A stretch of 64,000 nucleotides of DNA from Leptospira tipperaryensis (GTDB lineage Bacteria; Spirochaetota; Leptospiria; Leptospirales; Leptospiraceae): assembly GCF_001729245.1 (NCBI RefSeq), contig NZ_CP015217.1, positions 1,552,001-1,616,000 of the forward strand, read 5' to 3'. Below, piece after piece: positions 8,292-17,127 of the stretch. A model generated the notes under the pieces. It had not been told where the DNA came from. It searched no databases and saw only the letters and a list, made by a program, of their open reading frames with translations. A program made the position numbers and the translations under genes. How positions within the stretch are numbered: position 1 is the first letter of the stretch; each line of letters begins with the position of its first letter.

Positions 8292-10064
8292 TTGAAACGC
8301 TTTCTGATCACCACAGCTGATGAACGTTCCTGGAATCAGGAGGAATCGGTTTTATTTTTAGGCGAATGGTGTCTCCGGTACGATAGACGACACGTCTGGT
8401 CAGCATTGAACGCTGAAATCGCAATTCCTTACGGGGTCGATCCTAATGTAAAAAAGCAGGATCTAGGATATTTAAGGAATTTAAATGAAGTTTTTTTAGA
8501 AGAACTTACCGTTTTTTTAAATCGTCTTCACGGGGTTTCGAATTCGACGCGGTATTGGAATTTAATTTTGGGTCATTGGATCCTGAGATATCTTCGAATT
8601 CTTTACAATCGCTACAGAACGATAGAACAAGTTTTGGATCGTTATGAGATTTCAGGAACTATTTCCTTAGATTATAAAGAATTTGATTTGGCTCCGAATG
8701 ATTCGATTCTCTTTATTTTGAATGCGAATGAGAATTTTTGGAATCATATTCTCAATGTAGAAATCTTAAAGTATTTTGGTCTGAAAGAGATCGTAAAAAA
8801 GAATGAGCCGGCTTTTTTAAATAAAGTGATCCCGCTTCCTAGCAAACAGTCTGCTTGGAAGAGGATTCTTCATTATTTCATTGACCAGGTGGTTCCTTTG
8901 TTTTCGAGAGAGAAGGACGCCTTTATCATCAATTCGTATTTGCCATTTATCTATGAGTTGAAATTACAAGTAGGCTTAAAGCAGATTCCACAAATCTGGA
9001 AGAGTCAAAAATTATCGGAATGGGAAATCGATCCAAATCTAAGAAAAGAATTCCAAATCGCGGTTTCAGGGGAACAAAGTTTCGAATCGTTTGCGCGAAA
9101 CATGATCGGTAGATGTTTGCCTCTTTGTTATGTAGAAGGGTTTTCTGAACTTTTGCAAAAGTCGAAAAAAGTCAATTGGCCGAGCAAGCCTCGTTTTATC
9201 TTTACTTCAAATAACTTTGATACGGACGAACTTTTTAAAGTCTGGTCCGCGGAACGTGTAAACGAAGGAGTACCTTACTTTGTAGGACAGCACGGTAATA
9301 ATTATGGAACCTTGTATGGACTCGAAAAGTTACCCGAACTCATTAGCACTGATGGTTTTGTAAGTTGGGGTTGGTCTTATGACGAACAAAAGCAACTTCC
9401 TGCTTTTGTAATCACTAAGTGCAACGAAGAGAACGGGATTTATGATCCAAGTGGTGGGCTTTTGCTAATTGAACTTCCTCCACCTCTTCGTTTAGGTCCC
9501 GAGGACGTATGGCAGGACTTTACTCAATATTTCGAAGAACAACTTGATTTTTATGAAAGTCTACCTGACGACATTCGCAATATGGTGATTGTTAGACTTC
9601 ACAACTCATCAAAACATTTTGAATGGTTTGATAAGGAGCGATGGAAAGAAAAGTTTCCGACAGTTCAAATTGATCCAAATCATTTGAAATTACAGGATCT
9701 AATTGCTAAATCCAGGTTAGTCGTTCATTCTTACGATTCCACCGGAATATTAGAAACATTGAGTCTGAATATTCCAACTCTTTGTTTTTGGAGAAATGAT
9801 TTGAGTCACTTGGTCGAGGAAGCGATTCCATATTATGAAAGGCTAAAGGAAGTGGGAATCTTTCATTCTTCGCATGCGTCTACCGCAGAATTTATCACTT
9901 CACAATGGGACTCAATCGAAGTTTGGTGGCAGAGTGAGGAAGTTCAGTCTGTACGAAGTCTTTTTTGCAATCGTTATGCAAGAAAGGTTCCGAATTCAAT
10001 TTCGACTTTAAAAAAAATACTCGTGGATGCTTCCAAGAAAACAATCAATTCGGTTCACCCTTAA
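8292..10064 (+). CDS. LIC12162-family putative O-antigen transferase
   Basis: A 590-residue protein resembling the LIC12162 family (TIGR04331), putative transferases of Leptospira and other O-antigen loci. The start is TTG; the N-terminus FLITTADERSWNQEE is typical of the family and no better start or clear ribosome site is visible. Residues from about 345 (GQHGNNYG) to 510 (HSYDSTGILETL) look like the nucleotide-sugar-binding half of a GT-B transferase. Coming straight after the nonulosonate module it is a candidate to transfer that sugar, but this is inference from position only. Confidence 0.75.
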   Translation: MKRFLITTADERSWNQEESVLFLGEWCLRYDRRHVWSALNAEIAIPYGVDPNVKKQDLGYLRNLNEVFLEELTVFLNRLHGVSNSTRYWNLILGHWILRYLRILYNRYRTIEQVLDRYEISGTISLDYKEFDLAPNDSILFILNANENFWNHILNVEILKYFGLKEIVKKNEPAFLNKVIPLPSKQSAWKRILHYFIDQVVPLFSREKDAFIINSYLPFIYELKLQVGLKQIPQIWKSQKLSEWEIDPNLRKEFQIAVSGEQSFESFARNMIGRCLPLCYVEGFSELLQKSKKVNWPSKPRFIFTSNNFDTDELFKVWSAERVNEGVPYFVGQHGNNYGTLYGLEKLPELISTDGFVSWGWSYDEQKQLPAFVITKCNEENGIYDPSGGLLLIELPPPLRLGPEDVWQDFTQYFEEQLDFYESLPDDIRNMVIVRLHNSSKHFEWFDKERWKEKFPTVQIDPNHLKLQDLIAKSRLVVHSYDSTGILETLSLNIPTLCFWRNDLSHLVEEAIPYYERLKEVGIFHSSHASTAEFITSQWDSIEVWWQSEEVQSVRSLFCNRYARKVPNSISTLKKILVDASKKTINSVHP

Positions 10065-10107
10065 AGGTGTTTTTTTTTCAGATTTGTTATAAAGGAATTA
10101 AACTAAA

Positions 10108-10818
10108 ATGTTTAGAAAAAAAGAGAATTTTGTATGGGGTAGGGAATACAAAGGTTTGCCTATTAAGGCGGATTACCGCGTCCATGAACTTTGCTTTGAT
10201 ATCATTCGTAAAAATCTTGGAGATTCTAAAAAGCTGAAGGTGCTTGATATCGCAACCGGAACAGGATCATTTGCTCAAAGATTGATGGATTCTTTTCCAT
10301 CTTGGAGTGTAGATATCAATGACTTTGAAAAGCAGGCTTTGATTAAGGCTAACAGGAAGTTTTCTCTCGATTTAAACGATTCGTTCAGCAAAAAAATTCC
10401 GGATACGAAATACGATTTGATCGTTGCGATTGAAATACTGGAGCATCTGGAGAATCCTTGGAATTTTATTCGAAATATTCGTAAGTTGTTGAAGCCGAAC
10501 GGATTAATGATCATTACAACTCCGAACGGAGATTCGATGTTGGACCGCGTCTTTTATATCACCGAAGGTCATTCCATTTATTTCGGAGAAAGTGGTTACG
10601 AGAATTCGGTCGGTCATATCACGGAGGTTCCTGATTGGTTGTTTCGAAAAATCGCTCTGACGAATGGTTTTCAAAAGATCAAGTTGTTTGATTCGGTCGA
10701 TACCAAACCGCTTCTCGGTATTAGAACGAGAGTTAAAATCTGGTTAATTAATCTTTTGTTCGGGCTATCGATGAAGAATAAAAATTCTCGTTCCATTAAC
10801 GTCTATCTTTGTAACTAA
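10108..10818 (+). CDS. Class I SAM-dependent methyltransferase
   Basis: Methyltransferase of 236 residues. Motif I VLDIATGTGSF lies near residue 45, and the strand-4 region LIVAIEILEHLENPW plus the following LLKPNGLMIITTPNGD are characteristic of the UbiG/Methyltransf_11 superfamily. The ATG at 10108 follows the LIC12162-family gene by 43 bases. The likely role is O- or N-methylation of a sugar or of the chain end; the acceptor is unknown. Confidence 0.75.
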   Translation: MFRKKENFVWGREYKGLPIKADYRVHELCFDIIRKNLGDSKKLKVLDIATGTGSFAQRLMDSFPSWSVDINDFEKQALIKANRKFSLDLNDSFSKKIPDTKYDLIVAIEILEHLENPWNFIRNIRKLLKPNGLMIITTPNGDSMLDRVFYITEGHSIYFGESGYENSVGHITEVPDWLFRKIALTNGFQKIKLFDSVDTKPLLGIRTRVKIWLINLLFGLSMKNKNSRSINVYLCN

Positions 10819-10841
10819 ATCATTCTTTCTTCTCCTTCTTC

Positions 10842-12068
10842 ATGAATATTTTATTTTTTTCCGATGAATACATTAAATCTACAAAAGGTATGTATCGAGT
10901 CTGGAGCTGTCAGGCTTTAGAGGCAAGTAAAGACAATAAAGTAACTATTCTACTTAATAAAGAACACTGGGCCGTTGGTGAGACTTTCGATTTTTTTCGC
11001 GAGGAAAAGAGCGTTTCCGTAGAAACTCTTTTTTTTCCTCTCCCGGAAGAATATGTTAATAACGCTTTAGAGGCTTATTCTTCGAATTTAATCGTGAAAA
11101 TTCTTAGGAAAGTAATTTATAATTTTCTTTCGTTTATTTCCGCACCTTTCTTTATTCTTCAATTTGTTGTAAGGCTTAGGAAAATTAAACCGGATGTTAT
11201 TTATTGTCATAGTGGAGGCTGGCCGGGGGGTCGTCTCAGTCGACTACTGATGATAACCTCAAAAATTCTAAGAATTAGAAATAGAATTTTGATCCTTCAT
11301 AATTTTCCAGCTAAACAAAATCGATTCATTAAATTCTTATATTCCTTCTCGCGTTTTATTCAAAGAAGAACGATGGAGTTCTCCGCAACGGAGATCGTCG
11401 CGGTTTCGGATTCTCTAAAAAAAGAATTGGAAGAGGAAGTTTTTTCTCGTTCCTTGAAAAGAGTGTATAATGGAATTCCGATCGATTACAAAAAAGACGA
11501 AGCAAAGCACACAATACAGGAGTTGAAATGGATTCCGAAAGCAAAAAAGGTCGTCGGTTTTATTGGATCTCTAGCTCCTCCGAAAGCTCCGCATACTTTA
11601 GTAGAAGCGTTTCAATTTGTTACCGCAAAAAGTGAGCTCGCTCTCTTAGGTCCCGGCGATCCGAATTACATTCAATATCTAAAAAATATTTCATTCGGTT
11701 ATAAAAATCCAGTTACCTTCCTGGGATTTCACGACGACGTGAATCAATTTTTAAAACAAATCGACTTATTGGTCGTTCCATCAGCACATTTTGAAAGTTT
11801 CGGAATGGCGATTATAGAAAGTATGAGAATGAAAAAACCGGTAATCTGCACCGACTTTGGTGGGATGAAAGAAGTCGTCGTAAACGGCAAGACAGGGATT
11901 GTTGTTCCTGCGGGTGATGCGCATACATTAGGGAAAGCTATCGATTCTCTATTAATGAACCCTAAACTGAGTAAGGAAATGGGTCTCGCAGGTTATGATA
12001 GATTTATCCAAGAGTTTACTTCGTCTAAAATGAATTCTGAATATGAAAAACTTTGTACAATTCTTTAA
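10842..12068 (+). CDS. Glycosyltransferase family 4
   Basis: GT-B retaining glycosyltransferase, 408 residues. The C-terminal half has VVGFIGSLAPPKAPHTLVEAF and the donor-binding ESFGMAIIES segment (E-x7-E type) typical of GT4. The N-terminal half has a hydrophobic stretch around residues 85-110 (FLSFISAPFFILQFVV) that may associate with the inner membrane. It would add a sugar to the lipid-linked O-unit in the cytoplasm. Donor and acceptor are unknown. Confidence 0.8.
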   Translation: MNILFFSDEYIKSTKGMYRVWSCQALEASKDNKVTILLNKEHWAVGETFDFFREEKSVSVETLFFPLPEEYVNNALEAYSSNLIVKILRKVIYNFLSFISAPFFILQFVVRLRKIKPDVIYCHSGGWPGGRLSRLLMITSKILRIRNRILILHNFPAKQNRFIKFLYSFSRFIQRRTMEFSATEIVAVSDSLKKELEEEVFSRSLKRVYNGIPIDYKKDEAKHTIQELKWIPKAKKVVGFIGSLAPPKAPHTLVEAFQFVTAKSELALLGPGDPNYIQYLKNISFGYKNPVTFLGFHDDVNQFLKQIDLLVVPSAHFESFGMAIIESMRMKKPVICTDFGGMKEVVVNGKTGIVVPAGDAHTLGKAIDSLLMNPKLSKEMGLAGYDRFIQEFTSSKMNSEYEKLCTIL

Positions 12069-12077
12069 GGAAATTTA

Positions 12078-12845
12078 ATGAAAACTGTAATACTTTGCGG
12101 AGGCTTGGGGACTCGTTTGAGCGAGGAAACTACCGTAAAACCGAAACCTATGGTAGAGATTGCCGGGAAACCGATCCTTTGGCATATAATGAAAATCTAC
12201 GAACACTACGGGTTTGGTGATTTTGTTTTAGCTCTCGGGTATAAGGGAGAAGTGATCAAAGATTACTTTTTAAATTATCACGCTAGAATGAGTGACCTTA
12301 CGGTAAGTCTTAAGTCAGGCTCCGTTGAATATTCCAATCCGACTGCGGAAGATTGGAAAGTTCAACTCATCGATACCGGAGCGCTTACGATGACCGGAGG
12401 AAGATTGCTTCGTCTTCGAGATCAGCTTTCAAAGGAAAGGTTTATGGTCACTTATGGCGATGGAGTTTCCAACGTGGACATTCAAAAACTCGTAACTTTC
12501 CATAAGTCTCATGGAAAGTTAGCTACCGTAACCGCAGTTAGGCCACCCGTAAGATTCGGTGAATTGTCTATCGTCGGAAATCAAGTCACCCAATTTCAGG
12601 AAAAACCTCAAGCTGAAGAGGGTTGGATCAATGGAGGTTTTTTTATTTTTGAACCTGAGATTCTAAATTATATTCCGGATGAGTCTACGATGTTAGAAAG
12701 AGCCCCCTTAGAAGCCCTTGCGAGAGCCGGCGAATTGATGGCTTATCATCATCCCGGATATTGGCAGTGTATGGATACTCTTCGAGATAAGCAAACCTTA
12801 GAAGAATTATGGATTCAGAATAAGGCGCCTTGGAAATTTAGCTAA
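12078..12845 (+). CDS. rfbF: Glucose-1-phosphate cytidylyltransferase
   Basis: Makes CDP-glucose from CTP and glucose-1-phosphate, the first step of CDP-deoxysugar pathways. The N-terminus ILCGGLGTRLSEET is the nucleotidyltransferase signature, followed by KPKPMVEIAGKPILWH, and the full 255-residue length fits RfbF. YGDGVSNVD and the late YWQCMDTLRDK segment are also typical. It is two bases upstream of CDP-glucose 4,6-dehydratase, so the two form an operon pair. Confidence 0.93.
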   Translation: MKTVILCGGLGTRLSEETTVKPKPMVEIAGKPILWHIMKIYEHYGFGDFVLALGYKGEVIKDYFLNYHARMSDLTVSLKSGSVEYSNPTAEDWKVQLIDTGALTMTGGRLLRLRDQLSKERFMVTYGDGVSNVDIQKLVTFHKSHGKLATVTAVRPPVRFGELSIVGNQVTQFQEKPQAEEGWINGGFFIFEPEILNYIPDESTMLERAPLEALARAGELMAYHHPGYWQCMDTLRDKQTLEELWIQNKAPWKFS

Positions 12846-12847
12846 CT

Positions 12848-13939
12848 ATGTTTCAGAATATTTATCAGAACAAAAAAGTCCTGATTACTGGTCACACTGG
12901 GTTTAAAGGTTCGTGGCTTGCAGTTTGGCTTCAATCTTTGGGAGCGGAAGTCGCGGGATTTTCTCTCGATATACCGACTTCACCGAATCACTTTCAATTA
13001 TTGGGCCTTAGCGATAAGACTAAAGATTATCGAGGAGATATCCGGGATCAAAAGTGCTTAGCCCAAGCAATTGACGATTTTCGTCCACAGATAATCTTTC
13101 ATATGGCCGCACAAGCTTTGGTCAGGAAGTCGTATCAAGATCCGGTTTCTACGTTTGAAACCAATGTGATGGGGATGGTCAATCTTCTCGATTTGGTAAG
13201 AACGAGAGAATGGATCGAGGTTGCCGTTCTGATAACGAGCGATAAAGCGTATCGTAACGACGAATGGTGTTGGGGTTACAGAGAGACGGACGCACTCGGC
13301 GGTCACGATCCTTATAGCGGTTCAAAAAGTTGCGCCGATTTGGTCGCCTATTCATTCTATCATTCTTTTTTAAAAAATTGCAAAACGAGAGTGGCCATAA
13401 CAAGAGCAGGCAACGTGATCGGCGGCGGAGACTGGGCGGCGGATCGAATTGTTCCGGATTGTATTCGTGCATGGAACTCCGGAGAATCCGTATCAATCAG
13501 AAGTCCTTTAGCAACTCGACCTTGGCAGCACGTATTAGAACCGCTTAGCGGTTACCTATTATTAGGTGCAAAGTTATATTTGGGACAGGAAGGATTGAAC
13601 GGGGAAGCGTTTAACTTTGGACCCGATGCAAACGTAAACCAAACGGTTTCGGAATTATTGGACGCAATGGTTGAAAGATGGCCTGGAGTAGGATGGTCGG
13701 TGCCAAAAGGATTTGAAGGAGGCGGAAAGGAAGCTAATCTTCTGAAGCTTTCCTGCGATAAGGTTTTATTTCATTTAAAATGGCAGGCGGTGCTTGGTTT
13801 TTCTGAAACCGTAGATTTCACAGTAGATTGGTATCGAAACTGGATTGATAGAAAAACGGGAATCTATGATTTCACCGTTTCTCAAATCAATCGATACTGT
13901 GAATTGGCTTCTAAGAAGAAATATATTTGGGCCAAATAA
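12848..13939 (+). CDS. rfbG: CDP-glucose 4,6-dehydratase
   Basis: Converts CDP-glucose to CDP-4-keto-6-deoxyglucose with bound NAD. The cofactor motif GHTGFKGSW is at residues 15-23, the catalytic Tyr-Ser-Gly-Ser-Lys follows DP in the middle of the protein, and the 363-residue length matches RfbG. The neighbouring cupin epimerase and reductase would turn the keto intermediate into a finished CDP-6-deoxysugar. No dehydrase/reductase pair of the ascarylose (AscC/AscD) type is present. Confidence 0.93.
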   Translation: MFQNIYQNKKVLITGHTGFKGSWLAVWLQSLGAEVAGFSLDIPTSPNHFQLLGLSDKTKDYRGDIRDQKCLAQAIDDFRPQIIFHMAAQALVRKSYQDPVSTFETNVMGMVNLLDLVRTREWIEVAVLITSDKAYRNDEWCWGYRETDALGGHDPYSGSKSCADLVAYSFYHSFLKNCKTRVAITRAGNVIGGGDWAADRIVPDCIRAWNSGESVSIRSPLATRPWQHVLEPLSGYLLLGAKLYLGQEGLNGEAFNFGPDANVNQTVSELLDAMVERWPGVGWSVPKGFEGGGKEANLLKLSCDKVLFHLKWQAVLGFSETVDFTVDWYRNWIDRKTGIYDFTVSQINRYCELASKKKYIWAK

Positions 13940-13940
13940 G

Positions 13941-14396
13941 ATGAGCGAAGAGACGCTGGAAGGAGTAATCATAACTCCTCTAAAAGAGATATTTGATCCG
14001 AAAGGATCTGTGCTACATATGATTCGTTCCGACGATCCGGAATATATAAGCTTTGGAGAATGTTATTTTTCGGAAGTTAATCCAGGATCTATCAAAGCCT
14101 GGAAAATTCATAAACGGCAAACTCAGAATTTTACCGTTCCTAAGGGAAAGATAAAATTAGTTTTGTATGATACCAGAAACGAATCCAAAACAAAGGGAAA
14201 AATTCAGGAGCTAATTTTAGGAAGACCTGATCAATATCAAAGAGTAAAAATTCCGCCAATGCTATGGTATGGTTTTACTTGCATTTCCGAAGAAAAAGCT
14301 TTGATTGTAAATTTTACGGATATTCCTCATGATCCAACTGAATCCGAAAGACTACCGGATCAGGATTCTTCGATTCCTTTTCAATGGAATTCATGA
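13941..14396 (+). CDS. RmlC-like cupin epimerase of the CDP-sugar branch
   Basis: A 151-residue cupin related to dTDP-4-keto-6-deoxyhexose 3,5-epimerase. The sequence AWKIHKRQTQNFTVPKGKIKLVLYD and the late PPMLWYGFTCISEEKALIVNFTD correspond to the core of RmlC. I start at ATG 13941, one base after the rfbG stop; the open frame extends upstream but only inside rfbG. The gene is distinct from the true rfbC at 40617. It probably epimerises CDP-4-keto-6-deoxyglucose before reduction. A short SDR gene overlaps its end. Confidence 0.75.
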   Translation: MSEETLEGVIITPLKEIFDPKGSVLHMIRSDDPEYISFGECYFSEVNPGSIKAWKIHKRQTQNFTVPKGKIKLVLYDTRNESKTKGKIQELILGRPDQYQRVKIPPMLWYGFTCISEEKALIVNFTDIPHDPTESERLPDQDSSIPFQWNS

Positions 14397-15346
14397 ATAG
14401 AAAAAAGATTTTGATCACTGGTTCCTCCGGATTTTTAGGCGGAAGGATCGCAAAGTATTTAGCCGAATCGGATAAAAATGAAATCCGTCTCGGAACTACA
14501 AAAGATATTTTTTTACCGACTTATATTCGAAGCGGGAAAGTTGTCTCTATGGTTTGGGATTCGCAGTCGTCTCTGGATTCAGCCTGCCAAAATACTGAAA
14601 TTATAATTCATTGTGCCGGGATGAATGCCTCGGATTGTACAAAGGATCCACGAAGAGCGCTGGAATTTAATGGGCATATAACCGGTCGTCTTCTTGATGC
14701 AGCTATAAAGAATGGAGTATCTCGCTTTTTGTTTTTATCCACGGCGCACGTCTATAGCAATTCGTTTGAAGGAATCATATCAGAATCCTCTTTAGTCACG
14801 AATATTCATCCTTACGCGACGAGTAATTTTGCCGGAGAGACCGAAGTTAACAAACGCACATTGGATGGAAAAATTTCGGGCATCAATATCAGGTTATCGA
14901 ACGCGTACGGAGCGCCGGTCGATCCCAAAGTTGATTGCTGGATGCTGCTGGTAAATGATCTTTGTAGACAAGCAGTAACTACTAAACGGATGGTTTTGAA
15001 ATCTACTGGAATTCAAAAGCGAGATTTTATTCCGATTCACGAAGTGTGTCGCGCGATAGAACATTTGATCACATTTTCTCTTGAAAAAACCGAGAACACT
15101 TTTAACGTTGGAGGCGGGCTTTCAATCTCCGTTTGGGAAATGGCAAAACTTATTCAAGAAAGATGTAGATTGGTTTTAGGTTTTTCACCCGAATTAGAGA
15201 GGGTTCAGCCTAAGGACGAGGAATATTCTTCCGACTTTAGATATGACGTAACAAAACTGCTTTCAAGCGGATTTGAATATTCCAACTTTGGCACGTCAGA
15301 GATCGATCAATTATTAAATTTCTGTAAACTGAATTTCAAAAACTAA
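14393..15346 (+). CDS. NAD-dependent epimerase/reductase (extended SDR) with altered YxxxK
   Basis: Extended short-chain dehydrogenase of 317 residues starting at ATG 14393, which overlaps the previous stop as ATGA; an in-frame ATG at 14384 is possible. The dinucleotide motif ITGSSGFLGG is near the N-terminus and STAHVY supplies the Ser/Thr position. The catalytic motif is Tyr141-A-T-S-Asn145, so the usual Lys is Asn. It is probably the 4-keto reductase of the CDP-sugar branch, working after the cupin epimerase. The Asn may signal changed catalysis or loss of activity. Confidence 0.75.
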   Translation: MNRKKILITGSSGFLGGRIAKYLAESDKNEIRLGTTKDIFLPTYIRSGKVVSMVWDSQSSLDSACQNTEIIIHCAGMNASDCTKDPRRALEFNGHITGRLLDAAIKNGVSRFLFLSTAHVYSNSFEGIISESSLVTNIHPYATSNFAGETEVNKRTLDGKISGINIRLSNAYGAPVDPKVDCWMLLVNDLCRQAVTTKRMVLKSTGIQKRDFIPIHEVCRAIEHLITFSLEKTENTFNVGGGLSISVWEMAKLIQERCRLVLGFSPELERVQPKDEEYSSDFRYDVTKLLSSGFEYSNFGTSEIDQLLNFCKLNFKN

Positions 15347-15357
15347 AATAATTCCCG

Positions 15358-16263
15358 ATGAAACCTTTGATAACGGTAGTGATTCCTACTTACAATCACG
15401 CGCATTTTTTAAAAAAATCTCTCGCCTCCGTGATCAATCAAACCTATTTGCATTGGGAAGCGATCATAGTCGATAATCATTCCACGGATAATACGGACGA
15501 AGTAGTCGACTCCTTTCGTGATTCTCGAATTTATTTAAAAAAAATAAATAATAACGGAATCATCGCCGCTTCTCGAAATGTAGGAATCAAAGAATCCAAC
15601 GGCGATTGGATTTCTTTTTTAGATTCTGACGATTTATGGTTTCTAACAAAATTGGAAAAAATAGTCCATGAAATTCAAAGACAAAACAATGAGGTCGACG
15701 TAATCTGCAACGATGAACATATAGTTCGAATCGATTCGGAAGAAAAGGGGGTCTTAAACTACGGTCCTTTTGAAACGGACTTTTATCGTAAGATGTTGTT
15801 TTACGGAAACCGCCTTTCTACTTCGGCGACGACGGTTCGTCGGAAATTCTTAGAGGAAAAAAAACTTTTGTTTAGCGAAAGACAAGAATTTGTTACGGTA
15901 GAGGATTACGATCTCTGGCTTCGATTGGCGAAGGAAAATGCAAGATTCTTTTTTATTCCCGAGGTTCTTGGCGAGTATACTATTCACGGATCCAATCAAT
16001 CCGGATCTTTGGAAAGACATTTAAATCATCTTGAAAATCTAATTCAGGAACATGTGTTTCATATTCAAGAATTCGAGAAGGACAAATTGAAACTTTGGAG
16101 AAAATTTAAGATTCGCTTGAAATTCGATAAGGGTTTTGTTTATTTACGCGAAGGAATCTTTCTACGTGCTTTATCTCTTTTGATACAATCTTTCTTTCAG
16201 TCTCCTATCGTTTCTATATCTTTGTTTGCCGCGAAATTCAAAAATAAGTTAAGCAATTCTTAA
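15358..16263 (+). CDS. Glycosyltransferase family 2
   Basis: Inverting GT-A glycosyltransferase, 301 residues. VTVVIPTYNHAHFLKKSLASV opens the GT2 domain (the first 20 or so residues), VDNHSTDNT follows, and the metal-binding motif SFLDSDDLW is present, as is the later VEDYDLWLRLA segment. It lies 11 bases after the CDP-sugar reductase, so it is a candidate for using that sugar. Donor and linkage cannot be read. Confidence 0.82.
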   Translation: MKPLITVVIPTYNHAHFLKKSLASVINQTYLHWEAIIVDNHSTDNTDEVVDSFRDSRIYLKKINNNGIIAASRNVGIKESNGDWISFLDSDDLWFLTKLEKIVHEIQRQNNEVDVICNDEHIVRIDSEEKGVLNYGPFETDFYRKMLFYGNRLSTSATTVRRKFLEEKKLLFSERQEFVTVEDYDLWLRLAKENARFFFIPEVLGEYTIHGSNQSGSLERHLNHLENLIQEHVFHIQEFEKDKLKLWRKFKIRLKFDKGFVYLREGIFLRALSLLIQSFFQSPIVSISLFAAKFKNKLSNS

Positions 16264-16282
16264 TCTATCTTTATCAAATAAA

Positions 16283-17122
16283 ATGAAAACAATATTAAAT
16301 TCTTTGAAACTTTCCAAGGATGGAATTTTCTCCGCCGAAATTCCGACCTCATCTCAGGATGTGGAGTTAAAGCTTAGGAGCGAAGTCGCATCCAAAGACT
16401 ATTCGGATTATTTCGAAGCGATCGCAAAGAATCATTCTATACCTGTAATGGATCGAGAAATTAAAAGATTTCTAAAAAATATCGGAACTACTGGGCTCAT
16501 CTTGGATATCGGCGGCTGTTGGGGTTGGCACTGGAGAAATATTTCAAAGGATCGACCCGATGTAAAAATTATAATCGTGGATTTTCTACGCGAAAATTTA
16601 ACCCACGCCCAAAAGCTTTTAGGAAATGCCGTTGGAGAATCGGTTTATTTAGTTCACGCCGACGCAACTTCCCTTCCTTTTTCCAATGAGGTTTTTGACG
16701 GAGTGTGGACGGTTCAGACATTTCAGCACATTCCTGATTTTAAAAAGGCTTGTAGCGAAGCATATCGAGTTTTGAAAAAGAACGGTGTGTTTGTTAATTA
16801 TTCATTGAATATAACTCCGTTTAATCGAATGATTTATTTTCTCCTTGGTAAAAAATATCATCTTGAGGGTAGGTTGGAAGGAAGTTTTCTTTTGAACAAA
16901 GCAAACAAAGTTCAAAAGGAAGATTTGATCAGCCTCTACGGTGAAGGAAACGTAAAAGAAGGTTATTCAGAATGCTTTTTTCATCCGGATCTGCGACTGA
17001 CTTTTGGCGGAAGAAAAAATAATTTCTTAGGCGTTTTAGATTATTACTTTTCCAAAATTCTCGGACTGAATTCACTTTTTGCACGTCAAAAAAGTTTTGA
17101 AGCGATTCGCCGTTCTTCTTGA
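16283..17122 (+). CDS. Class I SAM-dependent methyltransferase
   Basis: Methyltransferase_11-like protein of 279 residues. Motif I LILDIGGCWGWHW lies near residue 74, LVHADATSLPFSNEVFDG forms motif II/III, and FQHIPDF with LKKNGVFV form the later motifs. It is encoded 5 bases before a polysaccharide deacetylase gene. The acceptor is unknown; it may methylate a sugar of the O-unit. Confidence 0.75.
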   Translation: MKTILNSLKLSKDGIFSAEIPTSSQDVELKLRSEVASKDYSDYFEAIAKNHSIPVMDREIKRFLKNIGTTGLILDIGGCWGWHWRNISKDRPDVKIIIVDFLRENLTHAQKLLGNAVGESVYLVHADATSLPFSNEVFDGVWTVQTFQHIPDFKKACSEAYRVLKKNGVFVNYSLNITPFNRMIYFLLGKKYHLEGRLEGSFLLNKANKVQKEDLISLYGEGNVKEGYSECFFHPDLRLTFGGRKNNFLGVLDYYFSKILGLNSLFARQKSFEAIRRSS

Positions 17123-17127
17123 GTTAG

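Noticed and set aside
9965..10237. A 90-codon open frame overlapping the LIC12162-family end and the next methyltransferase start
   Set aside because: It runs out of frame across two better-supported genes and its translation looks unlike a protein family.
13179..13496. Minus-strand frame of about 105 codons within rfbG
   Set aside because: It is the shadow of a confidently identified gene and has an Arg-rich composition typical of reverse-frame reads.
13845..13940. Upstream extension of the cupin epimerase
   Set aside because: The extra 32 residues are inside rfbG in another frame; ATG 13941 right after the rfbG stop is the natural start.
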